Shown in pieces: positions 24,101 through 32,537 of a stretch of DNA of 64,000 bases. Source of the stretch: Polynucleobacter sp. JS-Mosq-20-D10 (GTDB lineage Bacteria > Pseudomonadota > Gammaproteobacteria > Burkholderiales > Burkholderiaceae); assembly GCF_018687755.1 (NCBI RefSeq), contig NZ_CP061305.1:1797099-1861098 (forward strand). The letters are read 5' to 3'. Made by a program: the position numbers and the translations under genes. The first letter of the stretch is position 1. The number at the start of each line of letters is the position of its first letter. The notes below the pieces were generated by a model. The model was not told where the DNA came from, ran no database searches, and saw nothing but the letters and a program-made list of their open reading frames with translations.

Positions 24101-24940
24101 TTACTCAAACATATCTGGCTGGTTTTCTTTTAGATAACCCCAGATTGGCTGGAAATGTAACCAACCAATATACTCGCTACCCACATGTTCACGACTGTAA
24201 CGCGCGGTTTCTGGAGATAACAACACAGGCTTAATGCCCGTTGCCTCAACTATCATCTGCTGTTTGCAGCAACGCTCTAAGGCTATGAACCAGAATGCTG
24301 CAGCCTCAATACTATGACGACTTACTGTTAACAAGCCATGATTGCGGTGAATAATCGCTTTCACTTTTTTTAATGAACCCGCTACGTTATAGCCTGAATT
24401 ATCCTCAACTGCTACTTGACCAGCTTGCTCCGCTAAAACCATATGGTCCTCAAAGAATGCTGCAGCATCTTGAGAGATTGGATCTAGTGGTTTACCTAGC
24501 GCTGCAAATGCTGTTCCATAGACTGTATGTGCATGACACATAGCCACGATATCAGGATGCTTTTCATGAACCGCTGCGTGCAACACAAATCCAGCACGAT
24601 TGAGTGCATGTTTGCCTTCCAAAATATTGCCTTCATGATCTGCCAGAATTAAGTTAGAAACTTTTACTTGATCAAAATGCACAGCCATTGGATTGGTCCA
24701 ATACAAATTTGGATGCTCTGGATCACGAACCGTTAAATGTCCCGCAAATCCATAATCGAACTTTTCTAGGGCAAATGCTCTGCATGCAGCAACTAATCGC
24801 TCCTTGAGATGCTGACGCTCCTCAGCGAAGCTTTTGAATTTTGGCTGGTAAGGAAAAATCTGGGATTTGTCTTCAGGTTGATAAATGGACTCTCTATCGC
24901 CCAAGTTCAATTTACGTTCTTTCTCCATCACCGCAGCCAT
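24101..24940 (-). CDS. Class II aldolase/adducin family protein
   Basis: A zinc-dependent aldolase or decarboxylase-fold protein, 279 residues. Metal ligands are visible in MCHAHTVYGTAFAAL (His-x-His) and IIHRNHGLLTVS (third His), with FDYGFAGHLTVRDPEHPNLYWTNP at the phosphate or substrate side. The last 60 residues, ending YLKENQPDMFE, match a subgroup in which the protein is larger than fuculose-phosphate aldolase. It is first in the minus-strand series aldolase, Rieske oxygenase, ferredoxin, KPR-like and is divergent from a LysR regulator. It could cleave or decarboxylate a product of the oxygenase. The reaction is not known. Confidence 0.87.
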   Translation of the reverse strand: MAAVMEKERKLNLGDRESIYQPEDKSQIFPYQPKFKSFAEERQHLKERLVAACRAFALEKFDYGFAGHLTVRDPEHPNLYWTNPMAVHFDQVKVSNLILADHEGNILEGKHALNRAGFVLHAAVHEKHPDIVAMCHAHTVYGTAFAALGKPLDPISQDAAAFFEDHMVLAEQAGQVAVEDNSGYNVAGSLKKVKAIIHRNHGLLTVSRHSIEAAAFWFIALERCCKQQMIVEATGIKPVLLSPETARYSREHVGSEYIGWLHFQPIWGYLKENQPDMFE

Positions 24941-24971
24941 GTGAATTCCTTTTTAAAATGAAGTCAATTTG

Positions 24972-24995
24972 ATATTTTGAGAAAACTCAAAATAT
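24972..24995. promoter_or_regulatory. Inverted repeat in the aldolase-LysR divergent spacer
   Basis: ATATTTTGAG and CTCAAAATAT form a perfect 10-bp dyad around AAAA. It lies 32 bp before the aldolase start and 93 bp before the LysR start. It contains the T-N11-A-type symmetry of LysR boxes and is the best candidate operator for the divergent regulator. Confidence 0.5.
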
Positions 24996-25087
24996 AACTA
25001 AGCCGTAATCATCAGCCTTCCTAAAGGTTTTGACAAACGATAAGTATTCATGAATAGATGAATATAAATCATGTATATTCTATTTAC

Positions 25088-25984
25088 ATGAGAAAAATAC
25101 CAAATTATGTTCTTTTGCGGGCTTTTGAGGCGGCTGCACGCCTTGAAAGCTTCACCTTGGCTGCTAAGGAGCTGCACCTCACTCAATCAGCCATTAGCCA
25201 CCAAATTAGAGAGCTCGAAGACTATTTTGGTAAGCCACTATTTCTAAGAAAGAACCGCAAAGTAGAACCAACGGCCGAAGGGCGACGTTTTTTAGAGTCA
25301 CTTTCCAGAGTGTTTGATGTCATTGAAGCGGCATGCAATGAGGTGACGCTCGCTCCAAGTTCACAAGTTCTTGCTTTGCACTGTTCACCTAGTTTTGCTG
25401 CCAAGTGGCTTAGCCCAAGGCTACCGGAGTTCATTAAAAACAATCCCGATATTACTATTCGACTTACTTCTGGCGCCGAGCCCATTGATCTTTTGCGTAA
25501 TCAAGAAATTGATATTTCCATCTCCTATCAATCAACTCATGAAGGCCCCGGAATTACATCCCTATCTCTAGGCGAAGAAAAAATTATGCCGCTCTGTTCG
25601 CCAGACTTAATTGATCCCAAAGTTTCAGTAGAAGAGTTGATGAGTAAGTTAACCCTCATCGAGTCTTCACTGAATCACCATACTTGGGAGCGGTGGTTTG
25701 AGATTAATCAACTTAAAAATTCATCAAGCCGAAAGATGTCATTCGATCGTGCAGCCCTCTCAGTATCAGCCGCCGTGGACGGTATAGGGGCTGTACTTGA
25801 GAGTGTTCGGTTTGCTGAAAGAGAGCTCTCACGAGGTGAGTTGGTTGAACTCGGCAAGGGGATCTTTTTACCCACTACCGATAGGACTCATTTTTTGTCC
25901 TATCGCTCGAATACTAAAAACAGTCAAAAAATTAAGCTCTTTAAAGAATGGATATGCATTAAGGCTGGAGTCCTTACGGAGTGA
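25088..25984 (+). CDS. LysR-type transcriptional regulator (GcvA-like)
   Basis: A 298-residue LysR regulator. The N-terminal winged helix-turn-helix reads LLRAFEAAARLESFTLAAKELH, then LTQSAISHQIRELEDYFGKPLF. The C-terminal ligand domain begins near residue 95 and has the GcvA-subgroup feature of RLTSGAEPIDLLRNQEIDISI. The start at 25088 gives the usual N-terminus; an ATG 30 bp upstream would add ten residues. It is divergent from the aldolase-oxygenase operon and most likely controls it in response to a pathway compound. The stop codon overlaps the GTG start of the EamA gene, so the two are co-expressed. Confidence 0.9.
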   Translation: MRKIPNYVLLRAFEAAARLESFTLAAKELHLTQSAISHQIRELEDYFGKPLFLRKNRKVEPTAEGRRFLESLSRVFDVIEAACNEVTLAPSSQVLALHCSPSFAAKWLSPRLPEFIKNNPDITIRLTSGAEPIDLLRNQEIDISISYQSTHEGPGITSLSLGEEKIMPLCSPDLIDPKVSVEELMSKLTLIESSLNHHTWERWFEINQLKNSSSRKMSFDRAALSVSAAVDGIGAVLESVRFAERELSRGELVELGKGIFLPTTDRTHFLSYRSNTKNSQKIKLFKEWICIKAGVLTE

Positions 25985-26832
25985 AATCGCCAGTCTTCCT
26001 TTTTATTCTCAGTGGAATTTGCTTTTCTACAGTAGATGTAATGGCCAAGATTCTGGTCCAAGACACTAATCTTATCGCTGTAGTGTGGTCTCGATTTTTT
26101 GGTCAATTATTACTTGCGGCTCCGATCGCCTGGTACTTCCTAGGTAAAAATTTCTGGCGTACTCAAAATTTAGGCCTGCAACTCTTTCGCTCTTGCTTGC
26201 TTGTCGCAACTGCAGCCTTATTTTTTGCAGGGCTCAATTGGCTGCCTTTAGCTGAGGCGTCATCAATTACATTCACCGCTCCAATTTGGGTGGCAATCCT
26301 ATCGGGACCTATATTAGGTGAGCGCGTTGGACCAAAAGATTGGTTGGTCGCTGCAATAGGATTCTTGGGCATCCTCTTCATCGCCAGACCAGGCTCGGCA
26401 ATTTTTCACTTAGCTGCGCTACTACTTGTTCTCATGGCATTTCTCAATGCCATCTTTCAGCTATCGACTAGAAAACTAGTTGAAGACTCGGAATACACCA
26501 CTTTCTTTTATAGCGGCATCGTTGGGCTTGTGATCTCTACTGTATTACTACCGATTGCGGCTCCACTTCCCACATTACCTGCATATGAATATGCATTATT
26601 TGGTTTGATAGGCTTATTTGGCGGAATTGCCCATCTATTGGTTGTACTAGCGTTCTATAAAATGCGACCCTACAAACTAACCCCTTTAGTTTTCTTACAG
26701 CTGATCTGGGCGGTTGGCTATGGCTACCTGATTTTTGGTGAACTACCCGATGGCTTAAGCGTCGTTGGCATGATTCTGATTGCCTCTTCAGGGATCTGGC
26801 TGATCTGGAACCATCGCACAATATCGACCTAA
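25981..26832 (+). CDS. EamA/DMT family transporter
   Basis: A ten-helix membrane protein of 283 residues in the drug/metabolite transporter superfamily, with two EamA repeats of five helices each. The first repeat has SITFTAPIWVAILSGPILGERVGPKDWLVAAIGFLGILFIARPG; the second ends with the matching PLVFLQLIWAVGYGYLIFGELPDGLSVVGMILIASSGIWLIW. It starts at a GTG that overlaps the LysR stop (GTGA), a coupled arrangement. Relatives export or import metabolites such as amino acids. It may move a substrate or product of the neighbouring oxygenase pathway, but this is inference. Confidence 0.87.
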   Translation: MKSPVFLFILSGICFSTVDVMAKILVQDTNLIAVVWSRFFGQLLLAAPIAWYFLGKNFWRTQNLGLQLFRSCLLVATAALFFAGLNWLPLAEASSITFTAPIWVAILSGPILGERVGPKDWLVAAIGFLGILFIARPGSAIFHLAALLLVLMAFLNAIFQLSTRKLVEDSEYTTFFYSGIVGLVISTVLLPIAAPLPTLPAYEYALFGLIGLFGGIAHLLVVLAFYKMRPYKLTPLVFLQLIWAVGYGYLIFGELPDGLSVVGMILIASSGIWLIWNHRTIST

Positions 26833-26835
26833 GAC

Positions 26836-28173
26836 CTAAGCGAATACTTTTTCCATTTCGCGTCGAAATTGAATGGCTTGCTTAGTAGCGTCGTAATCCA
26901 CATCACTCCAACATACCGGCTTCCCAGATGGAATCTCTTTGTTTAAAACCATATTGTGTGCCAAACCAATTGGTAAGGCACCAAGCTTGAGTGAATCTGT
27001 AGCAGTCATCAGTTTTCCGTAAACTGTGAAGCCACCCTCTCCATCTAATTTCTCACCAGCCTTCAGCGTGCGCTTAGCAGTAGCAACAACATCGCCCTTC
27101 CAATCACCAGTTGCACCAGTAGCCTCTCCTCGGACTGCAATACTTGCAACCGAGATACCTAGCTCCAAACCGATCAAGTGATAAGGCTTATACATCGCCG
27201 CATATTTACCAGTACTATCTGTTTTTAGGCCGTATTGTGCAAAGCAATCAACCACATATTGGCTAGGCGCTTCAAACACAGCAAAAACACCCCAACGTAA
27301 ATCTCTGAATACTGGACGTCCATCTCGCTCAACTGAAGACACTACTTCAACAGTTCCCTTTTGCCTCAAAATACCGCCCTCAGCTACTGGTCGGAAAATG
27401 TGTGGCAAGTCATCTACTCCACAAGGCGGGAACTCTAAACCGTTGCTCGGAGGAATTAAGTCGCAAGCATTTGATACTGCGGCCATTTCGAGGGCTGACT
27501 TAGTTCCATCCAAAAATGAATTAAACATTTGTGCATTGAAGTCACCACCAGCAACTTGTTCCTCAGAAAATCCATAATGTCCCCAGACAGTATCGGGCGT
27601 GGCCTGGTGATAGATAGGTAAATATTTAGTTCCCTTACCTGCACACACCACTTCTAAGCCAATCGTCCTTGCCCAATCCACTAATTCTGCGATGAGTGCT
27701 GGCTGATCTCCAGAAGCCATAGAGTAAATCACACCAGCCTCTGCCGCCTTACGTGCTAGTAAAGGGCCTGCCAATACATCTGCCTCTACGTTAACCATGA
27801 TGATGTGCTTGCGATGATCAAAACAAAGCAGAGCATGACGAATACCGGCTGCTGGACTACCTGTGGAATCGATCACGATATCAATGTGCTCACTAGCTAT
27901 CATTTTTTCTGCGTCGTCAGTCACAAAGGTGGCGCCTGACCTAGCGGCGTCCTGTAATGAGGAAGCGCTATAACGAGGGGCATCCCAACCTACCCGAGCA
28001 AGCGATTCTTTTGCACGATCAGGAGATAAATCGGCGACCGCAACCAAATGAATGCCTGGGGTGCGCGGCGCCTGCGAAAGATACATGGATCCGAACTTAC
28101 CAGCGCCAATAATCCCAACACGCACGGGATTGTTGTTAGCTGCGCGTGCTTTGAGCTTTTGAATAAGGGACAT
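26836..28173 (-). CDS. SAF-domain NAD(P)-dependent oxidoreductase, function unknown
   Basis: A 445-residue protein with an N-terminal Rossmann fold (VRVGIIGAGKFGSMYLSQAP, then VAVADLSPDRAKESLARVGW) similar to homoserine dehydrogenase and the Gfo/Idh/MocA group. It has a middle domain with VNVEADVLAGPLLARKA and a C-terminal SAF-like portion (AKRTLKAGEKLDGEGGFTVYGKL). Proteins of this kind occur in sugar-acid and branched-acid catabolic clusters, often annotated as homoserine dehydrogenase or SAF-domain protein, and their reactions are mostly unknown. It lies 66 bp after the AceE-like gene on the same strand and may be co-transcribed with the E2-E1 pair. It is convergent with the EamA gene, 3 bp apart. 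Confidence 0.72.
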   Translation of the reverse strand: MSLIQKLKARAANNNPVRVGIIGAGKFGSMYLSQAPRTPGIHLVAVADLSPDRAKESLARVGWDAPRYSASSLQDAARSGATFVTDDAEKMIASEHIDIVIDSTGSPAAGIRHALLCFDHRKHIIMVNVEADVLAGPLLARKAAEAGVIYSMASGDQPALIAELVDWARTIGLEVVCAGKGTKYLPIYHQATPDTVWGHYGFSEEQVAGGDFNAQMFNSFLDGTKSALEMAAVSNACDLIPPSNGLEFPPCGVDDLPHIFRPVAEGGILRQKGTVEVVSSVERDGRPVFRDLRWGVFAVFEAPSQYVVDCFAQYGLKTDSTGKYAAMYKPYHLIGLELGISVASIAVRGEATGATGDWKGDVVATAKRTLKAGEKLDGEGGFTVYGKLMTATDSLKLGALPIGLAHNMVLNKEIPSGKPVCWSDVDYDATKQAIQFRREMEKVFA

Positions 28174-28239
28174 CTAAACATCTCCAGAAAATTTGGTAAT
28201 AACAAATAATAAAGTGATCATAAGGTATCAAGTGAAAGA

Positions 28240-30879
28240 TTATTCTTTCAATGAGGCTTGCGCTACCTTATAAATACTGCTCGCATTCACGCCGAAATAC
28301 TCTCGCAATGCTGCCCTCGTATCACTTCTACCGAAACCATCGGTGCCGAGCGTGATATATCCTCTACCCTCGGGAATATAGGCACGTATGCTTTCTGGAA
28401 GCGCATGTACATAGTCAGTAGCAGCCACAATCGGACCGCGACCTTGAGCCAGCACCTCTGAAATATATGCTTGTGTATTATCAGCATCCCCAGAGAGTCT
28501 TGCCTGCTCCCTTAATTTGCCATCTCGAGACAATTCGCTCCAACTAGTGACGCTAAAGATATCGATATTGATACCAGCATTAGCAAGCATGTCAGCAGCC
28601 TTCAGAACCTCAGTCATGATGGCACCAGACCCCAGCAGACTTACACAAGACTTACCATCACCGTTGACAGCCTTGATAGTCTTCAATTTATAGCAACCAC
28701 GAATCACGCCCTCGGCTGCATTCTCAGGCAAATCAGGCTGAGCATAATTTTCATTCATGAGGGTGATGTAATAGAACAAATCTTTTTGATCAACTAACAT
28801 GTCGCGCATTCCTTGATCCACTATCACCGATAACTCACCAGCAAAGGCTGGATCATATGCTTTGCAATTAGGAATAGTTGCGGCCACGAGCTGACTACTG
28901 CCATCTTGATGTTGCAGTCCCTCACCACCCAATGTTGTTCTGCCAGAGGTTGCGCCCAATAAAAATCCTCTGGCCCGTTGATCGGCCGCCGCCCAAATGG
29001 CATCTCCAATTCTCTGAAAGCCAAACATGGAGTAATATATATAAAAAGGCAGCATTGCAATTCCGTGAACGCTATAGCTTGTTGCTGCAGCAGTCCAACT
29101 GGCAATCGCGCCCGCCTCACTAATACCCTCCTCCAGGATTTGTCCATCTAGTGCCTCGCGGTAGCTGAGTACCGAACCAATATCTTCTGGCTCATAGCGT
29201 TGGCCAACACTAGAATAAATACCAACCTGTTTAAATAAATTGGCCATACCAAATGTCCTTGCTTCATCGGCCACAATAGGTACGACTCTAGGCCCCAGCT
29301 CTTTATCTTTCAGTAAATTTCCAAGCATGCGGACAAAAGCCATCGTCGTCGACATCTCTTTTGATTCAGCCTTAATTGCAAATGCTGCATAAGAAGCAAT
29401 ATCTGGGACATTTAATTTGTCACATTCTGAATAACGCTTAGGTAGCTGACCGCCGAGCTTAGTGCGTTGTTCTTTTAAATACTTCAGCTCTTCACTATTT
29501 TCTTCAGGCCTAAAGAAAGTAAGATTAGTAGCCTGCTCATCCGTTAATGGCAAATTAAAACGATTGCGATACGCAATCAATGCTTCGTCATCTAACTTTT
29601 TCTGACTATGGGTGGTCATTTTTCCTTGGCCAGCATTACCCATGCCATAGCCTTTTTTGGTATGTGCCAAGATCACCGTTGGCTGACCTACATGATTAGC
29701 GGCCGCTTGATAGGCCGCATAAATTTTGACTAAATCATGACCACCTCTTTTGAGACGATCAATTTGCTCATCTGTCATGCCCTGAGCAAGGCGAGCTAAT
29801 TCTTCATTCTGACCAAAGAAATTTTTACGATTAAAACTACCATCCTTCGCGGCAAAGGTTTGCATTTGTCCGTCAACAGTTTGAGCAAATGCTTTTACCA
29901 GTGCCCCAGAAGTATCTCTAGCAAAGAGCCCGTCCCAATCACTACCCCATACCAGCTTAATTACATTCCAACCAGAACCTCTAAAGAGTTTTTCTAACTC
30001 GTCAATGATTCTTCCATTGCCACGCACCGGGCCATCTAGGCGTTGCAAGTTGCAGTTGACCACCCAAACCAAGTTATCCAGCTTTTCTCTAGACGCTAAT
30101 GTCAGGGCGCTCATACTTTCTGGCTCATCCATCTCACCATCACCAAATACACCCCAAACCTTTCTGGTAGAGCAATCCAATAATTTGCGATCACTCAGAT
30201 AGCGCATAAAGCGTGCATGGTAAATCGAACTGATTGGGCCAATCCCCATTGAGCCGGTTGGGAACTGCCAAAAATCAGGCATTAGCCAAGGATGTGGGTA
30301 ACTTGATAAGCCTCTTGCTCCAGATTCAGGTGCAGTAATTTCGCGCCTGTAATGCAGGAGGTCATTCTCCGTAAGCCTTCCTTCTAGATAAGCGCGGGCG
30401 TAGACCCCAGGAGCGCTATGAGGCTGAAAGAAAACCAGGTCTCCGCGCTCTTTAGGATTCCCACCCTCAGTTCTTGCACGGAAAAAATGATTAAACCCAA
30501 CTTCAAATAAATCTGCAGCACTGGCATAGCTAGCAATGTGCCCACCTAGCTCCCCATAGGCTTCATTTGCTTTTGCCACCATAGCTAGAGCATTCCACCT
30601 CATCAGTGAGGCTAGCTTTTCTTCGATTGCCAAATCACCAGGGAATGGAGGTTGCTCATCTACTGGTATTGAATTGATATAGGGCGTAACTAAATTAGGC
30701 ACCCAATTAATTTGATTTTTGTTAGCCAGCTTTACCAAGTTATCCAAAATAAACTTGGCGCGCGCACTATCGCCTGAGGCCAGCAAATCCATAAACGCCT
30801 CGTTCCACTCTGCAGTTTCTGCAGGATCGGTATCGATGTGCTCGAGATTTAAGTATTTTTTAATATCGGGGGCATTCAT
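28240..30879 (-). CDS. Homodimeric 2-oxoacid dehydrogenase E1 component (AceE/MdeB-like)
   Basis: A thiamine-diphosphate E1 of the AceE type, 879 residues, which decarboxylates a 2-oxoacid and passes the acyl group to lipoyl-E2. The ThDP motif is GDGEMDEPESMSALTLA...NCNLQ near residue 230-260. AceE-type signatures include QRLDGPVRGNGRIIDELE and the C-terminal transketolase-like domain with VPIVADEARTFGMANLFKQVGIYS. It is preceded by a lipoyl-less E2 gene and a divergent Lrp-type regulator. In Pseudomonas putida an AceE homologue, MdeB, acts on 2-oxobutyrate under an Lrp-type regulator, MdeR. By analogy this may be a second enzyme for 2-oxobutyrate or another oxoacid. The housekeeping pyruvate enzyme cannot be excluded from sequence alone. 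The ribosome site GAGGAA is clear. Confidence 0.85.
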   Translation of the reverse strand: MNAPDIKKYLNLEHIDTDPAETAEWNEAFMDLLASGDSARAKFILDNLVKLANKNQINWVPNLVTPYINSIPVDEQPPFPGDLAIEEKLASLMRWNALAMVAKANEAYGELGGHIASYASAADLFEVGFNHFFRARTEGGNPKERGDLVFFQPHSAPGVYARAYLEGRLTENDLLHYRREITAPESGARGLSSYPHPWLMPDFWQFPTGSMGIGPISSIYHARFMRYLSDRKLLDCSTRKVWGVFGDGEMDEPESMSALTLASREKLDNLVWVVNCNLQRLDGPVRGNGRIIDELEKLFRGSGWNVIKLVWGSDWDGLFARDTSGALVKAFAQTVDGQMQTFAAKDGSFNRKNFFGQNEELARLAQGMTDEQIDRLKRGGHDLVKIYAAYQAAANHVGQPTVILAHTKKGYGMGNAGQGKMTTHSQKKLDDEALIAYRNRFNLPLTDEQATNLTFFRPEENSEELKYLKEQRTKLGGQLPKRYSECDKLNVPDIASYAAFAIKAESKEMSTTMAFVRMLGNLLKDKELGPRVVPIVADEARTFGMANLFKQVGIYSSVGQRYEPEDIGSVLSYREALDGQILEEGISEAGAIASWTAAATSYSVHGIAMLPFYIYYSMFGFQRIGDAIWAAADQRARGFLLGATSGRTTLGGEGLQHQDGSSQLVAATIPNCKAYDPAFAGELSVIVDQGMRDMLVDQKDLFYYITLMNENYAQPDLPENAAEGVIRGCYKLKTIKAVNGDGKSCVSLLGSGAIMTEVLKAADMLANAGINIDIFSVTSWSELSRDGKLREQARLSGDADNTQAYISEVLAQGRGPIVAATDYVHALPESIRAYIPEGRGYITLGTDGFGRSDTRAALREYFGVNASSIYKVAQASLKE

Positions 30880-30913
30880 AAAAAATTCCTCTGTAACTTT
30901 TGATCTTTAAAAT

Positions 30914-31888
30914 TCATAACATCACCCTACGAAAATCGCCCAATAGCTGAGTGAGATATGTAGTGAAGTGTGTTGCTAAGGCGCCATCAATAACTCGATG
31001 ATCAGCAGTCATAGAGAGCGGGCAAATCAAACGTGGAACAAATTGCGCACCATTCCATACAGGTTTCATGACAGACTTATTCGCTGCCAGAATGGCTACT
31101 TCGGGTGCATTCACAATCGGTGCGCAATAAGTGCCGCCGATTCCACCCAATGAAGAGATCGTAAAGGTGGCGCCCTGCATCTGATCTGGCTTGAGCCTTC
31201 CTTCTCTGGCCAGCATAGCTAGGCTAGCCGTCTCTTTCGCAATCTCATGAATACCCTTTTGATCCGCATTGCGAATCACTGGAACAACCAAACCGCCTTC
31301 GGTATCCACTGCAAATCCAATATGAAAATATTTTTTCAGGATGAGGTCCTCACCATCAAGTGAAGAATTAAATGCTGGATATTTCTTAAGGGCAACTACT
31401 ACAGCCTTGATCAGGAATGCTAATAAAGTAATCTTGACCCCATCTTTCTGATTCTCTTGATTTAATGCTGCACGAAACTCTTCAAGATCAGTAATGTCAG
31501 CATCATCGTGATAAGTTACCGCCGGGATCATGACCCAATTGCGCGCCAGATTAGCGGCCGATATTTTCTGAATCCGGCTACGAGCTTGGCACTCTATTTC
31601 TCCGAACTTAGTAAAGTCGACTTTAGGCCAAGGTAAAAGATCAAATCCCGCAATGCCCTGAGCTGCCTGTACGGATGAACTCTCTCTTGCCGACATTGAG
31701 CGCTTAATAAATTGCTGAATGTCCTCTTTGGTGATTCGACCTCGTTGGCCACTGCCTCGAACCTGCTGAATATCGACACCAAATTCACGGGCAAATTTTC
31801 TTGCTGAAGGGCCAGCCCAAAATTCGAGCTCAATTATGGCTTGATCTTTTTTGACTTCTGGCAATGGAAATGCAATTTCAATACCCAC
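30914..31888 (-). CDS. Dihydrolipoamide acyltransferase E2 core lacking a lipoyl domain
   Basis: A 324-residue E2-type acyltransferase with the peripheral-subunit-binding domain at residues 27-63 (SARKFAREFGVDIQQV, GSGQRGRITKEDI) and the CAT-type catalytic core from about residue 95 to the end. The catalytic His297 and Asp301 lie in TADHRVIDGALATHF. No lipoyl domain is present: only 25 residues precede the binding domain, and an in-frame stop (31904-31906) lies 15 bp upstream of the start. The GTG start has GGAGG 4 bases upstream, so the short form looks genuine and not an unnoticed truncation. It is followed after 34 bp by the AceE-like E1. No lipoamide dehydrogenase is nearby. It would need lipoyl domains from another complex. 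Confidence 0.85.
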   Translation of the reverse strand: MGIEIAFPLPEVKKDQAIIELEFWAGPSARKFAREFGVDIQQVRGSGQRGRITKEDIQQFIKRSMSARESSSVQAAQGIAGFDLLPWPKVDFTKFGEIECQARSRIQKISAANLARNWVMIPAVTYHDDADITDLEEFRAALNQENQKDGVKITLLAFLIKAVVVALKKYPAFNSSLDGEDLILKKYFHIGFAVDTEGGLVVPVIRNADQKGIHEIAKETASLAMLAREGRLKPDQMQGATFTISSLGGIGGTYCAPIVNAPEVAILAANKSVMKPVWNGAQFVPRLICPLSMTADHRVIDGALATHFTTYLTQLLGDFRRVML

Positions 31889-31983
31889 AACCCCTCCGAA
31901 GATTTACAGCTTTATCTAAGGCTTTATTTTGTTGGATTACAGCCAAAATAGGTCGCTAATTATTGGTCATAAATGATAATTTT

Positions 31984-31998
31984 AAGCATAATATGCTG
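31984..31998. promoter_or_regulatory. Lrp-type binding box
   Basis: AAGCATAATATGCTG agrees with the E. coli Lrp consensus YAGHAWATTWTDCTR at 13 of 15 positions and contains a 13-bp perfect palindrome. It lies 25 bp before the Lrp-family gene and 95 bp before the E2 start, suitable for autoregulation and for control of the divergent E2-E1 genes. Confidence 0.6.
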
Positions 31999-32023
31999 AA
32001 ATAAGTAATTTTTAAGGAATTTT

Positions 32024-32488
32024 ATGAAGCTAGACACCATAGATATCAGAATATTGAACGAACTACAAAATGACAGCTCCCATAGCAATGTGGAGCTAGC
32101 TAAGCGGGTTCACCTATCACCATCACCCTGTTTGATGAGGGTGAAGGCACTGAAAGATAAAGGTGTTATCCGCAACTATGTTGCATTAGCAGACCCTAAG
32201 ATTTTGGGGCTTGGCTTAAACGTCTTCATTTCGATTAGCCTTAAAGAGCAGTCTAAAGAAGCCTTAGCGCAATTTGAACAACGAATCTCAGAACACGATG
32301 AGGTGATGGAGTGCTATCTCATGACTGGAGATAGCGATTATCTGATACGTGTGGCAGTGGCTGATATGGATGCGCTTGAAAAATTCATCTTAGAGCAACT
32401 AACGCCAATTCCTGGGATTGAAAAAATTCGCTCTAGCTTTGCCTTAAAACAAGTGCGTTATAAAACTGCTTTACCATTACCTAAGTAA
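32024..32488 (+). CDS. Lrp/AsnC family transcriptional regulator
   Basis: A 154-residue regulator. The N-terminal helix-turn-helix is LDTIDIRILNELQNDSSHSN followed by VELAKRVHLSPSPCLMRVKAL; the C-terminal RAM ligand-sensing domain includes VMECYLMTGDSDYLIRVAVADMDALEKFI. It is divergent from the lipoyl-less E2 and AceE-like genes with a 135-bp spacer that holds a good Lrp box. The ribosome site is TAAGGA. By analogy to MdeR of Pseudomonas putida it may switch on the oxoacid dehydrogenase in response to an amino acid. It could also act on the SDR gene behind it. Confidence 0.92.
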   Translation: MKLDTIDIRILNELQNDSSHSNVELAKRVHLSPSPCLMRVKALKDKGVIRNYVALADPKILGLGLNVFISISLKEQSKEALAQFEQRISEHDEVMECYLMTGDSDYLIRVAVADMDALEKFILEQLTPIPGIEKIRSSFALKQVRYKTALPLPK

Positions 32489-32537
32489 ATATTAGGCAAA
32501 TTAGAATTTATCTGAGACATTTATTAGAAAGAAAGTA

